Of a stretch of DNA of 64,000 bases, positions 50,738 through 58,379 are shown piece after piece. Below the pieces are notes generated by a model. It was not told the origin of the DNA. It searched no databases and saw only the letters and a list, made by a program, of their open reading frames with translations. How positions within the stretch are numbered: the stretch's first letter is position 1; each line of letters begins with the position of its first letter. This DNA is from Methanolinea sp. UBA277 (lineage in GTDB: Archaea; Halobacteriota; Methanomicrobia; Methanomicrobiales; Methanospirillaceae): assembly GCA_002499905.1 (NCBI GenBank), contig DANP01000004.1, forward strand, positions 19,500-83,499. The letters run 5' to 3'. The position numbers and the translations under genes are program-made.

Positions 50738-52131
50738 CCAATGTACCGCTTTATACCAAGGAGGCCAAGGCAATCAGTTACGTTTCGGGCCCGTTGATAT
50801 TTATCCAGAATGTAAAGGGGGTCTCCTATGGTGAAATTGTACGGATCATACTTCCTACCGGGGAGGAGCGCACCGGGCAGGTGCTTGATATCTCCAAGGA
50901 TATTGCAGTTACCCAGGTCTATGAAGGTACGAGTGGTATCGACAATAAGGAAACCAGAGTCCGGTTCACGGGAGAACCCCCGAAGGTCCGGGTCTCTATC
51001 GACATGCTGGGGCGGATTTTTGACGGCGTGGGTAAACCCCGTGACGGGGGACCGGAGCTCATCGAAGAAGCGAACCTGGACATTAATGGGATGCCGATCA
51101 ATCCGTCTGCCCGTGACAAGCCTGCCGATTTCATCCAGACCGGGATGTCGACAATTGACGGTCTGAATACCCTCGTCCGGGGACAAAAGCTCCCTATTTT
51201 CTCCGGGGCAGGCCTTCCCGCGAACAAACTTGCCGCCCAGATCGCACGGCAGGCACGGGTACTCGGTGAAGAGGAGAAGTTTGCCGTAATTTTTGTCGCG
51301 ATGGGGATCACCTATAAAGAAGCATCGTTCTATATGAGGGATTTCGAAAAGACGGGCGCGCTGGAACGGGTTGTCTTTTTCATGAATCTTGCCGATGATC
51401 CAACGATTGAACGGATTGCTACCCCCCGTTGTGCACTCACGGCAGCGGAATTCCTGGCCTTTGAGCACGGCCTCCAGGTGCTGGTCATCATGACTGACAT
51501 GATCAATTACTGTGAGGCATTGCGGGAGATCTCCACGGCACGAGAGGAAGTGCCGGGAAGACGGGGGTATCCTGGCTACATGTATACCGACCTTGCTTCC
51601 ATCTATGAGCGTGCAGGCAGAATAAAGGGGAAGAAAGGATCCATCACCCAGATCCCGATACTCACCATGCCGGATGATGACATCACCCACCCGGTTCCTG
51701 ACCTGACCGGGTACATCACGGAAGGACAAATCGTGCTCTCCCGCGACCTGTTCCGTCGTGGCGCCGATCCCCCGGTCGACGCCCTCCCGTGCCTTTCACG
51801 TCTGATGAACCTCGGGATAGGCCCCGGAAAAACCCGGGAAGACCATCGGAATGTTGCAGATCAGCTCTACGCCTCCTATGCGTATGGCAGGGATCTCAGG
51901 CGGCTCGTCGCTATTGTTGGGGAAGAGGCGCTTACCGAACTCGACAAGAAATACCTGAAGTTTGCCGATGAATTCGAGCGCCAGTTCATAACGCAGGGGG
52001 ATGAGAACCGGAGCATCGAGAGAACATTCGACATTGGATGGGAGTTGTTTACCATGCTCCCTGAAGAAGAATTGAAACGGATCAAGCGTGAATACATCCA
52101 GAAATACCATCCAGCCTTTCGTAAGGGATAA
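50734..52131 (+). CDS. atpB: A-type ATP synthase regulatory subunit B (operon 2)
   Basis: The 465-residue product contains QTGMSTIDGLNTLVRGQKLP, IFVAMGITYKEASFY, PGRRGYPGYMYTDLASIYERAGR and LTMPDDDITHPVPDLTGYIT, all typical of A-type B subunits, and lacks a Walker A loop. It alternates with subunit A in the head. The N-terminal 100 residues differ more from the operon 1 protein than the core does. Confidence 0.96.
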   Translation: MTNVPLYTKEAKAISYVSGPLIFIQNVKGVSYGEIVRIILPTGEERTGQVLDISKDIAVTQVYEGTSGIDNKETRVRFTGEPPKVRVSIDMLGRIFDGVGKPRDGGPELIEEANLDINGMPINPSARDKPADFIQTGMSTIDGLNTLVRGQKLPIFSGAGLPANKLAAQIARQARVLGEEEKFAVIFVAMGITYKEASFYMRDFEKTGALERVVFFMNLADDPTIERIATPRCALTAAEFLAFEHGLQVLVIMTDMINYCEALREISTAREEVPGRRGYPGYMYTDLASIYERAGRIKGKKGSITQIPILTMPDDDITHPVPDLTGYITEGQIVLSRDLFRRGADPPVDALPCLSRLMNLGIGPGKTREDHRNVADQLYASYAYGRDLRRLVAIVGEEALTELDKKYLKFADEFERQFITQGDENRSIERTFDIGWELFTMLPEEELKRIKREYIQKYHPAFRKG

Positions 52132-52133
52132 TC

Positions 52134-52781
52134 ATGGAACAAATTAATCCGACCCGAATGGAGCTCATAAAGAAGAACGCCCAGATAAAGCTCGCAGAGC
52201 AGGGGCGGGATCTTCTCCGGGAAAAGATGGATGCGCTCATCCGGGAATTTTTCAATGTCATGGAGTCGGTTTCCCAGTCACGAGGAAAACTTGAGGAACT
52301 ATCCGATATCGCCCACCACGCTCTGCTCATTGCTCAGGCAGTAGATGATCCTGTTACCCTGAAGTCTGCCTCATTCGCAACCAGACGGGGCATCACCCTT
52401 GATATCAAGGGAAAAAATGTCATGGGTGTACCTGTTCCAATTATCGAAAAAAAGCGTTTTGTGAAAAGCCTCCTGGATCGGGGCTATAGCATCCTTGGGG
52501 TGAGCGGGCGGATTGACGAAGCAGCAGAAAAATATGAAGCGGAACTGGATCTCATTGTAACCCTCGCAGAGACTGAAACATCGCTCCGGAGACTCGGAAG
52601 TGAGATCCAGATGACCCGGCGGCGGGTGAATGCACTTGAGCAAGTACTTATTCCTGAACTGAAACGACAGGCAAAATATATTGAGATTACTATCGATGAG
52701 CGGGACCGCGAAGACCTTTATCGGTTGAAAAAAGTTAAAAAGATTATTGAACGGAAGAAAAAAGTGGCAGCCACGGCCTGA
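52134..52781 (+). CDS. atpD: A-type ATP synthase subunit D (operon 2)
   Basis: The 215-residue rotor shaft protein has the N-terminal helix NPTRMELIKKNAQIKLAEQG-RDLLREKMD (first part NPTRMELIKKNAQIKLAEQG), and the C-terminal helix TRRRVNALEQVLIPELKRQA with IDERDREDLYRLKKVKKI. It starts 2 bp after the B stop. No additional open frame follows: the next gene converges 3 bp after its stop, so operon 2 ends here. Confidence 0.95.
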   Translation: MEQINPTRMELIKKNAQIKLAEQGRDLLREKMDALIREFFNVMESVSQSRGKLEELSDIAHHALLIAQAVDDPVTLKSASFATRRGITLDIKGKNVMGVPVPIIEKKRFVKSLLDRGYSILGVSGRIDEAAEKYEAELDLIVTLAETETSLRRLGSEIQMTRRRVNALEQVLIPELKRQAKYIEITIDERDREDLYRLKKVKKIIERKKKVAATA

Positions 52782-52784
52782 AGA

Positions 52785-53114
52785 TCACGAAACCCTCCTT
52801 AATATCTCATTCATTTCCCTGACCGCATCTCCCTCCAGCCGCTTCCTGTTCTTCACCTCTTTTCCGATCCTGATGATGGCATCAAGATCCTCACGTAAAA
52901 GCCTGGAAAAAGTGCACCGCCCCCAGCTGGAACGATTCATGGAGACCCAGCTCTCTCCAAGCATGTATTTCAGAAGAACAATGTCCGAAACGGAATAGAG
53001 TTTCCAGTCCTGCCCGACACTCTGTCGTATCTTATCCAAAGCTGTCTCGACGGCCATTTCCCTGGTAATCTGGAACACTCTCCGTCCCCGTTCGTCTTCT
53101 GTCACATCCGGCAT
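52785..53114 (-). CDS. 109-residue protein of unknown family, copy 1
   Basis: The product is soluble, without signal or membrane segment, and probably mixed helix and strand. It aligns without gaps with the protein encoded at 53708-54037: shared features are MP-x-V at the start, GRR-x-F at 10-14, KIRQS-x-G-x2-W at 28-37, DI-x2-LKY-x-LGE-x-WV at 44-57 and IIRIGK at 79-84. About 40 of the first 85 positions are identical by hand count, whereas the C-terminal 25 residues have diverged. No known family was recognised. It converges with operon 2, 3 bp after its stop. A TATA-like ATTTAAAT lies at 53147-53154. Confidence 0.75.
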   Translation of the reverse strand: MPDVTEDERGRRVFQITREMAVETALDKIRQSVGQDWKLYSVSDIVLLKYMLGESWVSMNRSSWGRCTFSRLLREDLDAIIRIGKEVKNRKRLEGDAVREMNEILRRVS

Positions 53115-53707
53115 GTCAATTCCATTACCCTACAGTAACCGGAAGAATTTAAATGTTTTGAAGCGTGTTCTATCGTCCGACGTAGCTTGCCATAAAAACA
53201 TCCGGATATTGAAAAGGACAGAGGGTCTGGAAAATAATTAACTCATGAATCGTGGTTCAAAATTCAGAGCGTGCTTTTATGAGATACCAAGAGGTTATAG
53301 CAGGTCAGAAGATGAAAAATATGCTCTCCACAGGAAGACTCCGCTCTGGAAATCCGGGACCGCTACCGCCCTGATACCCGTGAAGTCTCATATACTGGTT
53401 TTTTTCAATCAGATGGAGATCAGGAATTATCGTTATTCCCTTTTCCTGCAAATCCGGTCGTATATACTTACCAGCTGATTAGTGTCCCGGTCAACTCTTG
53501 ACTTTCCAGCCCCCATGGTTACGAGGAGTTGCCTCGTCCTTCTGTATGACTGCATTTTTTCAAAACCTCCTGTGAGTGTTGATAATTTTCTTCAACTGTT
53601 CAAAATTTGAATGCAACAGTAAACCAAAAGGTGTTGAATTATAAAAAAATTTGCGTATCACATCTGCAATGCAATTCTGGAGTGAAAAGATGGTATTAAT
53701 TTTCACG
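53115..53707. other. Intergenic region between the two 109-residue paralogs
   Basis: These 593 bp hold the promoter of copy 1 (ATTTAAAT at 53147-53154, minus strand), a small hairpin (ACGAGG at 53521-53526 pairing with CCTCGT at 53532-53537) and an AT-rich stretch near 53570-53700. A 77-codon plus-strand frame at 53245-53478 has no ribosome site and no recognisable motif; it is not called. ATTAGTGTCC near 53479 also occurs near 22953. Confidence 0.5.
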
Positions 53708-54037
53708 TTATTTCGGTTTTAAAAGAATGACACCACTCATTTGAACTGCAGTCTGTCCACTGATGACATTGTCGAGCGCATTCTTTCCTATCCGGATAAT
53801 TTCCCGGAACTCCAGTCCTGTAAACCGGGTGAAAGATATTGTCTCCCAGGCATCGCGGTCAGTATACACCCAGATTTCTCCCAGAATATACTTTAAGGCC
53901 TCTATGTCTCCATGGGTGAATAGTGACCATTCAGGGCCCATGCTCTGTCTGATTTTCTCGATTGCTTTTTCCACATTCTTTTCCTTCTGGAGCTTGAAAA
54001 AACGCCTCCCGATTTCTGTTTTTGAGACTTCAGGCAT
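53708..54037 (-). CDS. 109-residue protein of unknown family, copy 2
   Basis: This protein has the same length and motif order as the product of 52785-53114: MPEV, GRRFF, KIRQSMGPEWSLF, DIEALKYILGEIWV, then FTRF and IIRIGKNAL. Conserved Trp, Tyr and Gly positions suggest a compact fold rather than a coiled coil. GGGGTGA precedes the ATG by six bases, and a TATA element lies at 54083-54094. The two copies are separate transcripts in the same direction. Their place between the second ATP synthase and the antiporter operon is the only clue to a role. Confidence 0.75.
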   Translation of the reverse strand: MPEVSKTEIGRRFFKLQKEKNVEKAIEKIRQSMGPEWSLFTHGDIEALKYILGEIWVYTDRDAWETISFTRFTGLEFREIIRIGKNALDNVISGQTAVQMSGVILLKPK

Positions 54038-54483
54038 GACAGGTCACCCCGCATCCGGGGTATGGCTGAAATTACACCTCACGATATAAAAAGGCTCTGT
54101 GGGAGCGGTTCTCCGCATCTTATTTCAATTCGGAAAATTACATCCATCTATCAGCTGTTATAAAAAAATGCCCTTTATACATTTACTATGATTAATGAGA
54201 CTGCAACGCCATTTAAAGACGAAATCCCAGCGGTGAATCTGATCGAACACGGCCAATAAAATAAGTCTTCTTTTTGCATCATCTAACATTCGTGTTCAAC
54301 CGGATGACTGGTCAACAGGAATCCTCGTTTGTCTTTCACCATGAACACCAGGCCGTACCTGTTTGTCTGTATAACGGGCTGGCCTGCCCCTTCCTGGTAC
54401 CTATCCCGGAATCTGATGGTGCCGGAGAGCAATCATTTTGCATCATCATGATCATATCAGATAAGAACACGCAGGGACGGATC
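54038..54483. other. Divergent promoter region before the antiporter operon
   Basis: These 446 bp lie between the divergent copy-2 gene and mrpE. The minus-strand promoter is at 54083-54094. On the plus strand CTTTATACAT near 54173 is the best TATA candidate for the antiporter operon, giving a leader of about 280 nt; ATCATATCAGATAAG near 54451 is a closer alternative. No gene was supported. Confidence 0.45.
54083..54094 (-). promoter_or_regulatory. TATA box for the copy-2 gene
   Basis: Read on the minus strand this is CCTTTTTATATC, a strong TATA element about 50 bp upstream of the ATG at 54037. It leaves room for a leader of about 20 nt with GGGGTGA as ribosome site. Confidence 0.55.
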
Positions 54484-55005
54484 ATGGTATTTCCGGGATT
54501 GAAGCCCATCAGCCGGGCAAGGACTGCAGTCACCTTTGTGATCCTGCTGACATTCTGGATCATCCTCTCGGGATATTTTGACACCTTTCATCTTGGTGCC
54601 GGAATCATCTGCTGCGCCATCGTCACAATCATATCCGGGGATCTCCTCTTTCAGTCAGACCGGACCATTCCGGCATCGGTGGGTACGTTCATACGGTTCC
54701 TCCTCTTCATTCCCCGTCTGCTGGTGAGTATCCTGGTTGCCAATATCGATGTTGCCTACCGCATTCTCCACCCGAAGATGCCGGTTGATCCCGGCATCAT
54801 CACGCTTGAGACCTCGTTTCGGGACGATGTCCTCAGGACGACATTTGCAAACGCCATCACCCTTACCCCCGGCACCATCACTGTTGAAGTCAGTGGGGGC
54901 ATGTTCATCGTCCATGCCCTGATGCAGGAAAATGCACAAAAAGATCTCCTCACCGACCGGGAAATGGAGCACACGCTTGCCGGCATATTCAGAGAGGGGC
55001 CATGA
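54484..55005 (+). CDS. mrpE: Mrp-type antiporter subunit E
   Basis: The 173-residue product starts at MVFPGLKPISRA and has two or three N-terminal membrane helices followed by a cytoplasmic domain with LHPKMPVDPGIITLETSFRDDVLRTTFANAITLTPGTITVEV (in parts: MPVDPGIITLETSFRDD, FANAITLTPGTITVEV). The N-x-I-T-L-T-P-G-T motif is the hallmark of MrpE/MnhE. A longer frame from 54274 adds 70 residues outside the family. It begins an operon for a multi-subunit cation/proton antiporter and overlaps mrpF by 4 bp. Confidence 0.92.
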   Translation: MVFPGLKPISRARTAVTFVILLTFWIILSGYFDTFHLGAGIICCAIVTIISGDLLFQSDRTIPASVGTFIRFLLFIPRLLVSILVANIDVAYRILHPKMPVDPGIITLETSFRDDVLRTTFANAITLTPGTITVEVSGGMFIVHALMQENAQKDLLTDREMEHTLAGIFREGP

Positions 55006-55265
55006 TCGACATTTTCCTTGTCAGTGCAATCATCCTTACCTTTACCATCTTCCTCTGCCTGTACCGGGTGGTGTTCGGGCCGGGCGTGGAGAACCGGCTC
55101 ATTGCAGTCAACACCATCGGGACGAAGACAATCATCCTCCTCGTCATTATCGGGTTCATCTTCGTCCGCCCGATATTCATCGATATCTCAATTGTCTATG
55201 CGATGATCACCTTCATCGCGACCCTTGCGATTGCCAAGTATCTCAGGAGGGGCTGTATCTGTTAA
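55002..55265 (+). CDS. mrpF: Mrp-type antiporter subunit F
   Basis: The 87-residue membrane protein has three helices and the MrpF pattern LCLYRVVFGPGVENRLIAVNTIGTK (in parts: RVVFGPGVENRLIAVNTIG) followed by IDISIVYAMITFIATLAIAKYL. Length matches the family. ATGA overlap with mrpE and a short overlap with mrpG show a tightly packed operon. Confidence 0.92.
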   Translation: MIDIFLVSAIILTFTIFLCLYRVVFGPGVENRLIAVNTIGTKTIILLVIIGFIFVRPIFIDISIVYAMITFIATLAIAKYLRRGCIC

Positions 55266-55573
55266 TCCTCAATACCATTGCCCTCATGGTCATCATGTGC
55301 GGCCTGTTCTTCATGGTCGTCGGGGCTCTTGGCCTGCTCAGGCTGCCTGACCTCTATACCCGCGCCCATGCGAGCGGCAAGTGCGACACCCTCGGGGAAG
55401 GACTGATGCTGGTCGGGTTCATGCTCTATGAAGGAGCGACCCTGATCTCGCTAAAACTTCTCCTCCTGGTCATCTTCATTTTCATCTCTTCACCGACAGC
55501 GGTCCACGCGCTCGTGAACGTCGCCTACAACCGGGGTGTTCGTCCCTGGCAGAAAGGGGATGAGCGGCGATGA
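55259..55573 (+). CDS. mrpG: Mrp-type antiporter subunit G with an inferred CTG start
   Basis: The family core is VVGALGLLRLPDLYTRAHASGKCDTLGE, here GLLRLPDLYTRAHASGKCDT, followed by LISLKLLLLVIFIFISSPTAVHAL. The first ATG in frame (55286) would remove part of helix 1, and the frame upstream contains no ATG, GTG or TTG at a sensible place. CTG at 55259 lies 8 bp after AGGAGG and gives 104 residues with the correct number of residues before the RLPDLY motif. A non-canonical start is therefore inferred. It overlaps mrpF and the next gene. Confidence 0.85.
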   Translation: MLILNTIALMVIMCGLFFMVVGALGLLRLPDLYTRAHASGKCDTLGEGLMLVGFMLYEGATLISLKLLLLVIFIFISSPTAVHALVNVAYNRGVRPWQKGDERR

Positions 55574-55815
55574 TCCTGGTGATTGACTTTGCCCTGCTCC
55601 TGTTCATGATCATCTGTGCTCTGGCGGCGATCACGGTAAAGGATTTGCTCCATGCAACAATCATCCTTGCAGCATACTCGCTCATCATGACCGTCCTCTG
55701 GGCTGAGATGAACGCCGTCGATGTCGCATTCACCGAGGCAACGGTCGGCGCCGGGATCACTACGGTGCTCTTCGTTGCAGCAATTGCACGAACCAGGAGG
55801 CGTTCGGGAGATTGA
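55570..55815 (+). CDS. DUF4040/MbhD-like antiporter subunit
   Basis: The 81-residue membrane protein contains ALAAITVKDLLHATIILAAYSLIM and NAVDVAFTEATVGAGITTVLFVAAI (in parts: VKDLLHATIILAAYS, DVAFTEATVGAGITTVLF). These match DUF4040, the domain that in bacteria forms part of the C-terminal region of MrpA and in archaea is a separate MbhD-type subunit. The AFTEA-x-VGAG motif carries a Glu likely to be in the ion path. It overlaps its neighbours by 4 bp at each side. Confidence 0.87.
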   Translation: MILVIDFALLLFMIICALAAITVKDLLHATIILAAYSLIMTVLWAEMNAVDVAFTEATVGAGITTVLFVAAIARTRRRSGD

Positions 55816-56087
55816 AGAAATTAGCGCTCATCGCTGTCCTTTTCATAGGGATCATCCTCTTCTGGGCAGTCGAGGACATGCCGGCATTCGGGGACCCGGA
55901 TGCTCCGGCAAACCAGTACGTCGCTCAGATGTACATTGAACGCACCCTCCCTGATATCGGGATAGACAATATCGTCACCGCCATCCTTGCCAGTTACCGG
56001 GGTTTTGATACCCTCGGCGAAACCGTCGTCATCTTTACTGCAGGCATATCGGTGATCCTCCTTCTGAGGCGGGGTGAGCAGCTATGA
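55812..56087 (+). CDS. MbhE/MrpB N-terminal-like antiporter subunit
   Basis: The 91-residue product begins with TTG at 55812 (TTGA overlap with the preceding stop). It contains GDPDAPANQYVAQMYIERTLPDIGIDNIVTAIL and SYRGFDTLGETVVIFTAGISV (in parts: ANQYVAQMYIERT, DNIVTAILASYRGFDTLGET). This is the MbhE-type domain, which in many bacteria is joined to MrpA or MrpB. Two membrane helices flank a periplasmic loop. Confidence 0.85.
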   Translation: MKKLALIAVLFIGIILFWAVEDMPAFGDPDAPANQYVAQMYIERTLPDIGIDNIVTAILASYRGFDTLGETVVIFTAGISVILLLRRGEQL

Positions 56088-56518
56088 GGGAGAATGTCGT
56101 TATCCGGACCGTCTCGCGTCTTTCAATCCCGTTTATCCAGCTGTTTTCCCTGTATGTTATTGTCCATGGTGCATCAGGGGCTGGCGGGGGCTTCCAGGGC
56201 GGGGTGGTCTTCGCCGCCTCGTTCATCCTTATGCTGATCGCGTTTGGACTCTCCGGCATCAGGGGTCGGATCAGCGAAAAGGGAACAATGGTCCTTGCGG
56301 CCACCGGAGTCTTCATCTATGCCGGGATCGGGCTCCTCTGCATCCTCTTTTCCGGTAATTACCTCGCGTATGCAGCCATTGAATCAGCTCTAGGGATCCC
56401 TCACCTGCATGGTCTCCTCATCGACCTCGTCGAGGCCGGGATCGGGATCACGGTGATGGCAGTGATGACCTCGATCATCCTGGATTTTGCCGATAAGGAG
56501 GGAAATATTCGTGATTGA
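56084..56518 (+). CDS. mrpB: Mrp-type antiporter subunit B (MnhB domain)
   Basis: The 144-residue membrane protein has four helices and the MnhB signature IVHGASGAGGGFQGGVVFAASFILMLIA (in parts: HGASGAGGGFQGGVVFAASF), followed by GVFIYAGIGLLCILFSGNYL and LIDLVEAGIGITVMAVM. It completes the MrpB unit together with the preceding MbhE-like protein. The gene overlaps both neighbours by a few bases. Confidence 0.92.
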   Translation: MRENVVIRTVSRLSIPFIQLFSLYVIVHGASGAGGGFQGGVVFAASFILMLIAFGLSGIRGRISEKGTMVLAATGVFIYAGIGLLCILFSGNYLAYAAIESALGIPHLHGLLIDLVEAGIGITVMAVMTSIILDFADKEGNIRD

Positions 56519-56888
56519 GGATCTCTTCGCGCTCTTTCTCAGCCGGTACAACTACTGGATGGCGATCATCCTGATGCTGATCGGGTTGTATGCGCTGATC
56601 GCCAAGCAGAACCTCGTCAAGAAGATCATCGGGCTGAACATCTTCCAGACCGCCATCTTCCTCTTCTATATCTCATTTGCTGATGTTACCGGAGGGACTG
56701 CACCGATTTACCTGCCCGAGGGGCCCGGTGCCCTGTATGTCAACCCTCTCCCGCACGTCCTGATGCTGACCGCAATCGTGGTCGGGGTGAGTATCACTGC
56801 CGTGGCCCTCTCCCTCGTGGTCCGGATCTACCAGGAATACAAGGTCATGGATGAGGATGAGCTCCTGGAGGTGATGCGGCGCCCATGA
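56511..56888 (+). CDS. mrpC: Mrp-type antiporter subunit C (NuoK-like)
   Basis: The 125-residue product starts at GTG 56511, nine bases after AGGAGG. It has three helices and the NuoK/MrpC features IGLYALIAKQNLVKKIIGLNIFQTAIFLFYI (in parts: AKQNLVKKIIGLNIFQTA) and DPLPQALVLTAIVIG-like NPLPHVLMLTAIVVGVSITAVALSL. It would lie next to MrpD in the complex and shares ancestry with complex I. Confidence 0.92.
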   Translation: MIEDLFALFLSRYNYWMAIILMLIGLYALIAKQNLVKKIIGLNIFQTAIFLFYISFADVTGGTAPIYLPEGPGALYVNPLPHVLMLTAIVVGVSITAVALSLVVRIYQEYKVMDEDELLEVMRRP

Positions 56889-58378
56889 ATGCGGTCATTG
56901 CCCAGCTCCCGGTTCTCATCCTCGTGGTGCCAATCGTTGGGGCTCTCCTGATCCTCCTTGCCGGGAAGGTCAACCGGAACTTCTCGTACCCGGTCACCCT
57001 CGCCACGATCAGCTTCCAGTTCGCTGCCTCGCTCATCCTCCTGTCAGCCGTGATGACCGGAGGGACTATCCACTACTACCTCGGCGGATGGCCTCCCCCG
57101 ATGGGGATAGAACTGGTCCTCGATGCCTTCAACAGCTTCGTCCTCGTGGTGATCCTCGCCATGGCTCTGCTCACTGCAGTCTGGGCACGGCAGGGTGCTG
57201 CCCTGGATATCCCCCCGGAAAAAACGGTCCCCTTCTTTGTGGTCTTCCAGCTCCTGGTCACCGGGCTCTGCGGGATGACCATTACGGGGGATATCTTCAA
57301 CCTCTACGTCTTCGTCGAAATCACGTCGATTGCGGCATACGTCCTTGTTGCATCAGGAAGGGGTGCCCGCTCCCTCATCGCGGGATTCAACTACCTTGTC
57401 CTGGGTTCCATTGCCGCGGGGTTCATCGTTCTCGGTATCGGGTACCTGTATGTGGCTACCGGTACGCTGAACATGGGCGAACTGGCGGCTATGCTTCCGG
57501 CCTCGTACGGGCTTGCCACCGTCCACGCCGCGTTTCTCTTCCTGATGATCGGCTTCTCCATCAAGGTTGCCTTCTTCCCGCTCCACCTCTGGCTTCCTGA
57601 TGCATATACCGAGTCCCCGGCTGTCGTCACCATCCTGATTGCCACGGCGACCTCAAAGGTGACTGCCTACGCGATGATCCGTGTCATCTTCTCGGTTTTT
57701 ACCCCGCAGTACATCACCGAGAGCTTTCCGGTAACGGAGGTGATCCTGATCATCGCGGCCATTGCCATCATTGCCGGAGCGGTGCTCGCCATTGCCCAGG
57801 ACAATCTCAAACGGATGCTCGCGTATTCCAGCATCAGCCAGATGGGGTATATCATGTTTGCCATCGGCATTGCAAACCAGATCGCCCTTGAAGGCGGGCT
57901 CCTCCACATTATGGCCCATGCCGTGATGAAGGGCTGTCTCTTCATGGTAGCAGGAATGATCATCTACCGGACCGGGATCACGGGGATCCACCAGATGTCA
58001 GGCCTCTCGCGGACGATGCCGCTCACCTGTGCTGCATTCGCTCTCGCCGGGGCTTCCATGATCGGGATCCCCCCGACCATCGGGTTCATGAGCAAGTATT
58101 ACCTTGTCCTTGGGGCTGTTGAGGCAGGCCAGTACCTCGCTGCTGCGGTCCTCCTGATCGGCAGCCTGCTTGCAGCCGTGTATATCTGGCGGGTTATCGA
58201 GATCATGTATTTTGGAGATCACCACGAGGGAGCCCTGCACTCCGGGCCTGAGGCCCCGTTATCGATGCTGGTCCCGGTGCTCATCCTTGCCGCATCGTGC
58301 CTCCTCCTGGGCCTCTTTGTTGATATCCCGCTCGAGATCATCGGGCCTGCGGTTACCCTGCTGCTGGGGGGGAGCTGA
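56885..58378 (+). CDS. mrpD: Mrp-type antiporter subunit D, copy 1 (NuoN/MrpD family)
   Basis: The 497-residue protein has about 14 helices. The conserved proton-path residues are visible: Glu in NLYVFVEITSIAAYVLVA, Lys in SIKVAFFPLHLWLPDAYTESP, and a Lys in HAVMKGCLFMVAG. RMLAYSSISQMGYIMFAIGI is also typical. It follows mrpC (ATGA overlap). This is the classical MrpD, which with MrpA drives Na+/H+ exchange. Confidence 0.94.
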   Translation: MNAVIAQLPVLILVVPIVGALLILLAGKVNRNFSYPVTLATISFQFAASLILLSAVMTGGTIHYYLGGWPPPMGIELVLDAFNSFVLVVILAMALLTAVWARQGAALDIPPEKTVPFFVVFQLLVTGLCGMTITGDIFNLYVFVEITSIAAYVLVASGRGARSLIAGFNYLVLGSIAAGFIVLGIGYLYVATGTLNMGELAAMLPASYGLATVHAAFLFLMIGFSIKVAFFPLHLWLPDAYTESPAVVTILIATATSKVTAYAMIRVIFSVFTPQYITESFPVTEVILIIAAIAIIAGAVLAIAQDNLKRMLAYSSISQMGYIMFAIGIANQIALEGGLLHIMAHAVMKGCLFMVAGMIIYRTGITGIHQMSGLSRTMPLTCAAFALAGASMIGIPPTIGFMSKYYLVLGAVEAGQYLAAAVLLIGSLLAAVYIWRVIEIMYFGDHHEGALHSGPEAPLSMLVPVLILAASCLLLGLFVDIPLEIIGPAVTLLLGGS

Positions 58379-58379
58379 T

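Noticed and set aside
53245..53478. 77-codon plus-strand frame between the 109-residue paralogs
   Set aside because: No ribosome site, no motif and an AT-rich random-looking composition.
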